In this document: positions 33,205-40,136 of the stretch, piece after piece
Layout: every line of letters begins with the position of its first letter
Position numbering within the stretch: position 1 is the stretch's first letter
NCBI GenBank assembly: GCA_002483425.1
Contig: DLHW01000044.1
Location: 1 to 40,206, forward strand
Source: Methylococcaceae bacterium UBA7658
GTDB lineage: Bacteria > Pseudomonadota > Gammaproteobacteria > Methylococcales > Methylomonadaceae
Reading direction: 5' to 3'
Length of the DNA: 40,206 nt
The notes under the pieces: model-generated
Databases searched by the model: none
Seen by the model: only the letters and a program-made list of their open reading frames with translations
Told to the model about the DNA's origin: nothing
Translations under genes and position numbers: made by a program

Positions 33205-33534
33205 ATGGATAAATTTCATGCTTTAGGACAGACCTTTGGAGTCGTTCCGGCAGAAACCGTGACTCAGGGCGAGAAGCTTTATCAAACCTTCAACGGTTTT
33301 GAAGCCAGCAAGGTTGAAAAAGTTAGTCATATGCGGGTGATACCGCCCGTAGTGGTGGAATTAGGCGAACTGGTAGGTGTAATTTACCGCTCCGACAAAG
33401 GTCAGCCTGGACAACCGTTGACTTACATTCATCGCATGGAAGACCCGCCGCGCTTAGTCAGCAATATCGAAGGCAATCAACTGTACATTGTCGGCGGAAA
33501 CTACCGGATTACTTCGCAAGGTATTGAAGGGTAA
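33205..33534 (+). CDS. Small beta-rich protein of unknown function
   Basis: The 109-residue product starts MDKFHALGQTFGVVPAETV. The second half looks beta-rich and ends GNQLYIVGGNYRITSQGIEG. Neither a signal peptide nor a TM helix is seen, and the Shine-Dalgarno is weak. It lies 36 bp after the transglutaminase-like gene and 51 bp before the DGxLYQ-repeat gene, in the same direction. I do not recognise the family; a small structural or adaptor role within the gene series is possible. Confidence 0.6.
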   Translation: MDKFHALGQTFGVVPAETVTQGEKLYQTFNGFEASKVEKVSHMRVIPPVVVELGELVGVIYRSDKGQPGQPLTYIHRMEDPPRLVSNIEGNQLYIVGGNYRITSQGIEG

Positions 33535-33585
33535 ACGGAATGAATTCAGCTAAATACTGCTTTTATGAGACAACGGGAGAGCAAC

Positions 33586-33870
33586 GTGAACGATGGACAA
33601 CAACTCGGCTTAGATGAGCTGATGATCGTAAACCCAAGCCCTTTAGGCAGATCGAATCTTTTTTTAGGCGAAGACGGAACTGTATATCAGGTGCAAGGAA
33701 TAGCTGATGAAACGGGATTACAGGGACTAGGCCAATTCTATTTGAGCAGCGACGGCACCTTATATCAAACGCAGGCATCCGTTGACGGTTTAGGCGACAG
33801 TCCGGCTTTATCTGCGCTAGGCCGCTATTTTCTGGGCGAAGACGGCCGGTTATACGAAAAAATCCGGTAA
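33586..33870 (+). CDS. 94-residue protein with three DGxLYQ-type repeats
   Basis: The GTG at 33586 is preferred because GGGAG lies six bases before it; an in-frame ATG at 33565 lacks this. The product has three copies of a unit: FLGEDGTVYQVQGIADETG (26-44), YLSSDGTLYQTQASVDGLG (52-70) and YFLGEDGRLYEKIR (81-94). The core is [LS]-x-x-DG-x-[LV]-Y-[QE], often followed by an acidic turn and GLG. The same unit appears in the protein encoded at 34682. There is no signal peptide. It may be a small beta-repeat structural protein or linker. Not a family I can name. Confidence 0.65.
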   Translation: MNDGQQLGLDELMIVNPSPLGRSNLFLGEDGTVYQVQGIADETGLQGLGQFYLSSDGTLYQTQASVDGLGDSPALSALGRYFLGEDGRLYEKIR

Positions 33871-33946
33871 GTGCGGACGATAAGACGCGCTATGAACAAA
33901 TTTTTACTCGATTAAATTTAATTAAACACTATTTGAGGAGACTGCA

Positions 33947-34654
33947 ATGGCTAAGATGCAAGGCGTGAAAGAAAAGCTGCATGCACCGATTTATGATGCT
34001 TTTTTTGTTAAAAACGAAAACAAACAAGATGGCAAATCTAAATTATTCACCGATTTTATGACCGATCCGCGCGTGATTCGCTTCTTTGTTGATGTGCAAG
34101 GCAAGACCCGGCTGGAAACGAATATGCAAGCAGCGGGGGTGTTGCCGAGTTTGAATACTTTCGAGGCGCGGGCTTTACGGGTAATAGTGTCTAATCTTAG
34201 GATCCGGGAAAAAAAGAAAATTACTCGATCAAAACCACCTTCAACACAACAGTCACCCGCCGTTGGAGATGAGAGAGAAATAGATACGGAAGCATTAGTC
34301 AGTGAAAGCGAAATCTTAGCCGATCTCATCTACAACTCCGTTACTTCGTTGATCGTGGGCGAAAAAACCATGATCGAAATGCCGACGTTTTGGTTTCCGT
34401 CCGGTGCCGGTATCAGCCCAGGTTTTCCAACAGTCAGTAATCACGGCGAACCCGATCCGACTGCTACCTTTCGCTTTGCCGAGCCGGTCTTTATCGAACC
34501 ACAACAAAATTTCCGGGTAGAAATGGCTTTTCCGCAAGGTGTGCCAGGGTCAGAACTAGACCAAAACGCAACTGAGAAAAGATTAGCTAACATCCCGGGT
34601 CCACTGCGTATTTGGGTTGTATTGGACGGCTACCTCACCCGCGACGTGCAGTAA
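33947..34654 (+). CDS. Beta-rich protein of unknown function (235 aa)
   Basis: AGGAG precedes the ATG. The protein lacks a signal peptide and TM helices. Its N-terminal part (IYDAFFVKNENKQDG, TDPRVIRFFVDVQGKTRLE, ARALRVIVSNL) and C-terminal part (FRFAEPVFIEPQQNFRVEM, GPLRIWVVLDGYLTRDVQ) alternate hydrophobic strands with a charged Lys/Arg/Pro linker between (about 88-110). The ending, a strand with F/L-R-V/I-E followed by a final strand with [LI]-x-G-Y, resembles the product encoded at 35859. A jelly-roll or Ig-like sandwich is plausible, but that is inference. It lies 27 bp upstream of the next gene. Confidence 0.6.
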   Translation: MAKMQGVKEKLHAPIYDAFFVKNENKQDGKSKLFTDFMTDPRVIRFFVDVQGKTRLETNMQAAGVLPSLNTFEARALRVIVSNLRIREKKKITRSKPPSTQQSPAVGDEREIDTEALVSESEILADLIYNSVTSLIVGEKTMIEMPTFWFPSGAGISPGFPTVSNHGEPDPTATFRFAEPVFIEPQQNFRVEMAFPQGVPGSELDQNATEKRLANIPGPLRIWVVLDGYLTRDVQ

Positions 34655-34681
34655 TCGCCACATCTTAATAGGAGAAACATC

Positions 34682-35752
34682 ATGAGATATTTAAGCGATA
34701 GCGATGTTAGCCAAATGATGGGGATCGGTTACTTGGGCGAAGTGCGGCAAGGACCGGACGGTCAACTCTATCAATACGTCCAAGGGGTAGACGGTTTAGG
34801 CAATCCGGTCGGCGGTTTTTGGAGCCGGGTAAAACGAGGCATCAAAAGTTTTGCTAAACGCGCATTGCCGATAGCTCAGCAATTTGCGCCGTTGATTCCC
34901 ATACCCGGCGCAGCAGCTGCATTAACGGCGGCAGCCCCTTTTTTAAGACAAGCCGGATTTGCGGGCGATGATGGCATTGACGGCTTATATGAAGCCCCGG
35001 ACGGGAACGTGTATCAAGTCCAGGGTTTGGCCGATGACGACGGCATGCAAGGCTTGGGGGAAGCAGAAATTAACCAAATGATGGGCCTCGGCTACATCGG
35101 CGAAATCCGGCAAGGGCCGGACGGTAATCTCTATCAATTCATGCAAGGTATGGACGGCTTAGGAAACATCGGCGGTTTTTGGAGCAAGTTGAGGAAGTTG
35201 GGGCGGAAAGCCTTGCAATACCATCCGGTAAAAATGGCGTTAACAGCCGCCAGCCCCTACATCAAAAAAGCTTTGCCAGTGATTCAACAAGTGGCCTCAG
35301 TCATTCCGGGCGGGCAAGCCGCGATGACCGCGGCGGCTCCGGTACTCAAAGAAGCCGGTATCGGTGGCTGCAATTGCGGGCAAAATTATGCCGGACAACC
35401 GCTACAAGGATTTGCCGGCGATGACGATTTAAACGGCATCGATGCGGATGACGACCTGCAAGGGCTGGATGCCGATGAAGAATTGCAAGGTTTCGGCGAT
35501 GGCGGAGAACTCTATGGCTTTGCCGACGATGACGACCTGCGCGGAATGGATGCCGACGACGACCTGAATGGTTTTGCGGCGGATGACGATTTACAAGGCT
35601 TTGAAGACGATATGGAGATGCAAGGGATCGACGGTTATGTCAGGCAAAGCGGCATGAACGGCCTGGACCGCTACGAACCGGAACAGCCGCCGCAAACCCG
35701 CTGGCACTCACCGCCCGCGCAAGCGCCCGATGTCTGGAAGCCGTTATGGTAA
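34682..35752 (+). CDS. Duplicated DGxLYQ-module protein with acidic nonapeptide tail (356 aa)
   Basis: AGGAG precedes the ATG. Two copies of a module (residues about 8-92 and 128-226) each have QMMGxGYxGExRQGPDGxLY, xQGxDGLGN, GGFWS, then a basic and hydrophobic helical stretch ending in Ala-rich PLIPIPGAAAALTAAAP or VIPGGQAAMTAAAP. Between them is GLYEAPDGNVYQVQGLADDDG, a third DGxVYQ unit. CNC (230-232) comes before eight tandem acidic nonapeptides (243-314; G-F-A-G-D-D-D-L-N type), distantly RTX-like, and a Pro-rich tail. The hydrophobic Ala-rich helices could insert in membranes. No signal peptide. Function unknown. Confidence 0.7.
   Translation: MRYLSDSDVSQMMGIGYLGEVRQGPDGQLYQYVQGVDGLGNPVGGFWSRVKRGIKSFAKRALPIAQQFAPLIPIPGAAAALTAAAPFLRQAGFAGDDGIDGLYEAPDGNVYQVQGLADDDGMQGLGEAEINQMMGLGYIGEIRQGPDGNLYQFMQGMDGLGNIGGFWSKLRKLGRKALQYHPVKMALTAASPYIKKALPVIQQVASVIPGGQAAMTAAAPVLKEAGIGGCNCGQNYAGQPLQGFAGDDDLNGIDADDDLQGLDADEELQGFGDGGELYGFADDDDLRGMDADDDLNGFAADDDLQGFEDDMEMQGIDGYVRQSGMNGLDRYEPEQPPQTRWHSPPAQAPDVWKPLW
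34711..34825 (+). repeat. DNA-level duplication, first copy (second at 35074-35185)
   Basis: The two stretches share long runs of near-identical sequence, including CCAAATGATGGG near the start and CGGCGGTTTTTGGAGC at the end. They encode the QMMG...DGLGN...GGFW block twice. The spacing of 363 bp indicates a tandem duplication of a module of about 120 codons, with later divergence of its helical second half. Confidence 0.75.
35408..35623 (+). repeat. Eight tandem 27-bp repeats coding acidic nonapeptides
   Basis: Eight units of nine codons run without a gap, residues 243-314 of the host protein. Consensus: G-[FILM]-x-[DAG]-[DG]-[DEG]-[DE]-[LM]-x. Position 1 Gly is invariant and position 8 is Leu in seven units and Met in one. 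Compared with RTX (GGxGxDxLx), Gly1, Asp6 and Leu8 agree; Gly2 is replaced by a hydrophobic residue and Gly4 mostly by Asp or Ala. Confidence 0.75.
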
Positions 35753-35858
35753 TTCGTCGAATGATATTTTTTTCTCCTCATTGTGGTTCTTTATTCACGA
35801 GTTCCAAAGACGGATCTCATGATAGCCCTCTGAGGTTAAGCAACGGGAGATTACGATC

Positions 35859-36458
35859 ATGAGAGCAGGACTTCAACTGGGTCAAGAAGCTGGTTTTCAG
35901 CGTCCGGCAGGAGATAACAGCGCTGTGGGAACAAAAGAAATCCCTTACGACTACGTTGCCAAATTTAAACTTTTAGGGAATAAACACGGCAACCGGGTTC
36001 AGGATGTGATTAACATCAGCACCGAAGGCAGTTTTGTCGCCGTTGCGATAGGTTACAGCTTTGTGCCTGCTTTCCCATCTAAACTTATACTGGATTCGCT
36101 CCCTACCGATGGAACAGAGCTAATGAGTCTCGGGTTGCCTGTAGATAGGTTGAAAGAACCTGATCTCAATTTGCTTACCCAGTGTATATTTGCCCGTAAC
36201 TGCGGAATCAACTTTAAGTACAGTATTGTCGATAGCGGCAGCGGCAGAGAGCTGCAAAACCAGCCCATCCACAACATTGCCGGCTTAGGCGAAGCCAGCG
36301 GCGACCGGCCTTTCCGTCCGTTCGCCAAACCGATGACGTTCATGCCGCGTTCAACCATCCGCATCGAAGTAGAAGAAATCTCGGTAGGGTCTATCTACGA
36401 AGACGCGGAACTTTATATGGTGTTGCACGGCTACAAAATCCTCGGTCATGGCGTCTAA
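35859..36458 (+). CDS. Beta-rich protein of unknown function (199 aa)
   Basis: GGGAG precedes the ATG. The product has alternating hydrophobic strands: KEIPYDYVAKFKLLG, VINISTEGSFVAVAIGYSFVP, MTFMPRSTIRIEVEEI and ELYMVLHGYKILGHGV. NIAGLGEASGDRP carries the locus GLG motif. Signal peptide and TM are absent. The start codon of the next gene overlaps or abuts its stop, so the pair is translationally coupled and probably forms a complex. The C-terminus resembles the product at 33947. A capsid- or fibre-like beta sandwich is possible but unproven. The 106-bp gap before it holds no gene. Confidence 0.62.
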   Translation: MRAGLQLGQEAGFQRPAGDNSAVGTKEIPYDYVAKFKLLGNKHGNRVQDVINISTEGSFVAVAIGYSFVPAFPSKLILDSLPTDGTELMSLGLPVDRLKEPDLNLLTQCIFARNCGINFKYSIVDSGSGRELQNQPIHNIAGLGEASGDRPFRPFAKPMTFMPRSTIRIEVEEISVGSIYEDAELYMVLHGYKILGHGV

Positions 36459-36459
36459 C

Positions 36460-36930
36460 ATGAACACTTGTCAAATCTGCGGAATTCCGCAAGATGCCGG
36501 ATTTTTTGATGAGTCGAATATCTGCAATATCGACCCAAGCGGTACTCAAGGGAAATCGTTAGAGCCTGGGCAAGAAATCGTGTTGGCAGAGTATCAACTG
36601 CACCGTAATTATTGCGGTGTGCTGATGTACTTCGCCCAGTTTACCGATAAATATGCAGAAGACCCGAAAAATGTCGATACCCCCGGCTACCAATGGCAAA
36701 TCCGCTGCGACGGCCATCCGCGCGATCCCTACCTGACCTTCGAACACATCATCAATCCCTGGGGTCTATCCGGTTTCCCGGTGGCGTTGCGCTTGGAAGA
36801 AGGTTGTTTGCTGGAATTTGCTATTCGGAATATAGGCGATGATAAGAAAACATTGCAAAAGGTTGGTGGCAGAGTATTGGGTAGGATTTGGTATAACACG
36901 GTTTATGGTGGAGCGCCGAATCGAATTTAG
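36460..36930 (+). CDS. Beta-rich protein with an N-terminal Cys motif (156 aa)
   Basis: The frame opens at ATG 36448, overlapping the previous gene by 11 bases, or at ATG 36460, one base after its stop; neither has a clear ribosome-binding site, as expected for coupled translation. The later start gives MNTCQICGIPQDAGFFDES with CxxC and a further Cys soon after (SNIC), possibly a small metal-binding knuckle. The rest is beta-rich: IVLAEYQLHRNYCGVLMYFAQF, GFPVALRLEEGCLLEFAIRN and VGGRVLGRIWYNTVYGG. It looks like a distant analogue of its upstream partner. A 240-bp AT-rich gap follows, holding a small hairpin (36994-37018) and no gene. Confidence 0.6.
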   Translation: MNTCQICGIPQDAGFFDESNICNIDPSGTQGKSLEPGQEIVLAEYQLHRNYCGVLMYFAQFTDKYAEDPKNVDTPGYQWQIRCDGHPRDPYLTFEHIINPWGLSGFPVALRLEEGCLLEFAIRNIGDDKKTLQKVGGRVLGRIWYNTVYGGAPNRI

Positions 36931-37170
36931 AAATTGAAAAGAAATTATCGAGATCATTACGAATGCGATTAGTATCAATCTGTTAAATGTAGAGTTGGTT
37001 AGACACAGTGCAACCAACCTGCCAGAGTAGTCGACAAAGAAATCCATTGTTGTCTGGGCAAGGCCTTAGTAGATAAGCTGCGCTGCTTGGTTTGGCGGGT
37101 TGTAGGTTACTTGTCCATCTCTTTTCATTAGTTGCGATTTATTTGCCAGTAGAAACAAAGGAGAGCGTTT

Positions 37171-37785
37171 ATGTATTTCAATTTACACGGTCTGGAACAA
37201 CCTCCTATGCGAATGCCGCAACCCGTAGTCCCTGGAACGCGAGACCCAATGCTCACCAATCCGGTGATGCCAAAAGAGTGGTGTCCAGAACTAAGAAAGA
37301 CTGAAAGCCATTCGTGTTTCATTTATGCTCCTCAAGAGATTTTCATCTCAAGGACTTCAGCAGGACATCTAACCCCTGATGTTGTTTTGATGCAGCCAGC
37401 GGTGGCAGCACCAAACATAGTAGTCTCGTGCGGGTACTTAATCGTGCGTGACTTTGGTGTAGATTGGCGGCATGTCAAAGTATCTGTGAGAAATGAGCCG
37501 CTTTTCAATGTTTGGCTGAATAAATTCGAAATAGACAAATCATTATTTTTCAGAATCGTTGGTTACAGTGATTGTGTAGGTGTTGAAAAAAGTAACTTCC
37601 TTTTACGTAGAGGTAGGGCACGAAACGTTTTCAAACTCTTAGGAGTTAGTGCCCGCTCTCGTGTTATGGCGGTGACCGCTGCCCCATCTCAAAAGTATTT
37701 GGCAGACAATTCAACCATTGCGGCAAGGGCGAATAACCGTGCCGTAGTAATTGAATTTTTCGTAAATCATTCTCAGACAATATAG
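37171..37785 (+). CDS. Protein with C-terminal OmpA-like domain (204 aa)
   Basis: AAAGGAG precedes the ATG. Residues about 125-198 fit the OmpA/MotB C-terminal domain: FFRIVGYSDCVGVEKSNFLL (Asp134 in the peptidoglycan-binding position), RRGRARNVFKLLG, and ARANNRAVVIEFFV with the final NR. The N-terminal 110 residues are Pro-rich, then beta-rich, and carry no signal peptide, lipobox or TM helix, which is unusual for a peptidoglycan-binding protein. It may be exported as part of a particle or bind the wall from within a lysed or penetrated cell (inference). It lies 29 bp before the next OmpA-like gene. Confidence 0.72.
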   Translation: MYFNLHGLEQPPMRMPQPVVPGTRDPMLTNPVMPKEWCPELRKTESHSCFIYAPQEIFISRTSAGHLTPDVVLMQPAVAAPNIVVSCGYLIVRDFGVDWRHVKVSVRNEPLFNVWLNKFEIDKSLFFRIVGYSDCVGVEKSNFLLRRGRARNVFKLLGVSARSRVMAVTAAPSQKYLADNSTIAARANNRAVVIEFFVNHSQTI

Positions 37786-37814
37786 AGAAAACAGAATCTG
37801 CAGGAGAATAGAAC

Positions 37815-39335
37815 ATGTCATATCTGTATTTTCGGCAAGAACGAGGGCTCGGTTTCTACGGAGACGAAGAATATCACCAGCGTATCAATGGCCTCGGTAC
37901 CGTTGATGTTTCGCCCGGCAGAAACGACGACGAGATCATCGTGACGCGTGCCGATGGCGCACGCTATCACATCCTCCGTAAGATCAGAGTACAAATCCCC
38001 CAGCGCCCCGGTCGTCCGCGCGCCGGATTTTGCGGGGATGACGAACGTCTGTTCTTTCGCATCTCCTGGTGCGAGGATACGCAGGGCATCATCGACATGG
38101 GCGCCAATGTGCCCGGCGCTTTTAAGAAACTGCTCGACAAAGTGGTCGGCCAGATCAACCAGAAAGCTAGTCTCGACCAGATTAAGCAGACGTTCGAAAA
38201 CGCCTCTGTCCAATCGTTTGTCGATCTCGACATAGCAAAGGTTGGCAATTGGAAGATTATAGGAGACTTGAAGCTCGACATCAAACGAACCGGCATTCTC
38301 CCAACAACCGCGAAGATATCCGCCGACCGCGGCTGGATCAAGCTAGGGGTCGAATACAAAAACGACGGAACTGGCAAGCAGGTACTTGCAACGGTGGACA
38401 TCCCACTCGGCGCTCGTAAGGTCAGCGGCAGGAAGTGCCCGGAGAGGGAGCTTGCGATTTGGTGGGACGCCGAATGCCTGCGTGAGGTGCCGATTACGAA
38501 CAAAATTAAAACTCCAGGATTAATTGAGAAAAGGGAAACTCTCTATCTTTACTTCGAGCACGCAAGAGACATTCTGCGCCGCGACCCGAGGGCGACCACC
38601 GAGTCGGCCAACGTAGTGAACGAGATTTTGAACAGCGATCCGAAGCTCGGCACCGCCCTGCTCAATAAGCGCACGGTTCAGCGCCTCGACTATCTCGTCA
38701 GCCAAGGATACTGGCTCGAGGCGGTTAAGGGCTACACGTCTCCGGAGGGTCTGCGCGGACCGTTAGAACCAAGTGACCGGCCGTCGGCCGCAGGGTGGAA
38801 GGGCAACACGTGGCTCTCCGAGAAGAGGGCGAACAAGGTACTCGAACTGATCAAGGCCCGCTACGGGTATTTGACGACGAGCTTGCAGATGCGGGGCTTG
38901 CCTCCGCGTATGCGCTTCCCTGCCGGTAAACGCATGCCAACTGGAGTGGGCCTTTCGGAATATCCAATGCTAGACAAGCGAATAGGAGTCGAGTTAAAAG
39001 GTAGTGAACTCGACCGTCTCCTAATTCGTGGAAGCAGGGAGGCGAAACCCTTTCTCGATCAGCATCCAGAGGAGTTGGCGCGCATGACAGAGTCCGATAG
39101 CAAGTTTGTCACCGACCAGCGCATTATTGACCGCAAGCGCGCCGAGCGACTGTTCGAGAATTTGCGCCGTGTAGAAATTCATCTTCGACATACAGAAGAG
39201 ATGAAGTCTGTTGGCGTTCAGGATGTTTATCTCTTTCACGAGCATGATTGTCCGGCCGATGTGATCGAAGCCGCTGAGCGCAAGTGGGGTTCGCGCATAC
39301 CATTCACCAAGCCCGATCCGCCGCTCTGCGGCTGA
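37815..39335 (+). CDS. Large protein with a divergent OmpA-like domain (506 aa)
   Basis: AGGAG precedes the ATG. The N-terminus MSYLYFRQERGLGFYGDEEY with NGLGTVD has two GLG motifs, as in the upstream genes. Residues 60-230 are unidentified. From 243 an OmpA-like pattern appears: LYLYFEHARDIL, then WLEAVKGYTSPEG (300-312), NTWLSEKRANKVLELI (331-346), and after a long insertion RAERLFENLRRVEIHLR (442-458), comparable to the NRRVEI end of OmpA domains. Codons are visibly more GC-rich (CTC, GAG, CGC) than in the gene before it, so it may have a different origin. No signal peptide. Confidence 0.65.
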   Translation: MSYLYFRQERGLGFYGDEEYHQRINGLGTVDVSPGRNDDEIIVTRADGARYHILRKIRVQIPQRPGRPRAGFCGDDERLFFRISWCEDTQGIIDMGANVPGAFKKLLDKVVGQINQKASLDQIKQTFENASVQSFVDLDIAKVGNWKIIGDLKLDIKRTGILPTTAKISADRGWIKLGVEYKNDGTGKQVLATVDIPLGARKVSGRKCPERELAIWWDAECLREVPITNKIKTPGLIEKRETLYLYFEHARDILRRDPRATTESANVVNEILNSDPKLGTALLNKRTVQRLDYLVSQGYWLEAVKGYTSPEGLRGPLEPSDRPSAAGWKGNTWLSEKRANKVLELIKARYGYLTTSLQMRGLPPRMRFPAGKRMPTGVGLSEYPMLDKRIGVELKGSELDRLLIRGSREAKPFLDQHPEELARMTESDSKFVTDQRIIDRKRAERLFENLRRVEIHLRHTEEMKSVGVQDVYLFHEHDCPADVIEAAERKWGSRIPFTKPDPPLCG

Positions 39336-39549
39336 AGCCAGAGTGCGGATGTCGTAATTTGAGTAACAATCGCCGCTGAGTCCGAAGCAGTAGCCACGAT
39401 CTTGGACCAAGAAGTCACGCACAATTAGGACCCAAATCCTTGTCAGTGATAACGTCTAGTTCATCAGCAGTGGATGTATCCGGTCCACCAGGGTTTATAT
39501 GCATATGGGAAGGTAAGTTGCCTATTTAGAGGAGCAAAGAAGGGTTTAC

Positions 39550-39996
39550 ATGTACGTGCAAATACATAAAGAGTTGGGACGAGTCCCAGCACCTGCGACC
39601 AGTCAGGGACACGGTCCCTTGCCCTACCGCGAAGCAATCGAACAGATGGAACAGCGCATGTTCGAGGAGTACTCGCGCGCCTGTGCAGGCGTAAATGTCC
39701 TCCAGTGGCTGCGACGCCAGCACCTGTCGCTGACCGAGGAAATAGCCTTCTGGGAGAGGGTGATTATCTGGCTGCCGCGTCTATTCGATCTCAAACACGA
39801 GGCCGAACGCCGGGTGCGCGAAGGCCGCATGATACTGGCTGAAGCGCACACCAGCTTGCGGCGCGAGATGAATCGCGTCTTCCCCTCGGGTTACGCACTG
39901 GGTTCTCTGGCAGACGAATTGGCGCGGGCTCGATGTGCTTTAAGCAAATTGCGCTGGCGGCGCGCCGCCCGTCAAAGCCAGGGGCGCACACCGTAG
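39550..39996 (+). CDS. Helical protein of unknown function (148 aa)
   Basis: AAGGG precedes the ATG by about six bases. The product is Arg/Glu-rich and helical: YREAIEQMEQRMFEEYSRAC, EEIAFWERVIIWLPRLFDLKHEAERRV and ARARCALSKLRWRRAARQS. It has no signal peptide or TM helix. Codon use is GC-rich, like the gene before it. The 214-bp gap before it has no gene. I do not recognise the family; membership in the accessory series rests on direction and position only. Confidence 0.5.
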   Translation: MYVQIHKELGRVPAPATSQGHGPLPYREAIEQMEQRMFEEYSRACAGVNVLQWLRRQHLSLTEEIAFWERVIIWLPRLFDLKHEAERRVREGRMILAEAHTSLRREMNRVFPSGYALGSLADELARARCALSKLRWRRAARQSQGRTP

Positions 39997-40136
39997 GAAC
40001 GCCGATTGCTTGGGCCGCCTGCGCTGGCCTGGGTCGGGACGACGCGTCTGCACTACTGACAGTGGGTGTTCCAGGTTCACCAAAATCATATTGAGCGTGG
40101 TAAGTCATAATGTTATCTGAACTAAGAAAGGTCATC

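Noticed and set aside
36994..37018. GTTGGTT/AACCAAC hairpin in the gap before the OmpA-like gene, considered as a terminator
   Set aside because: It has a 7-bp stem with an 11-nt loop, no T-run follows, and the gene series continues downstream.
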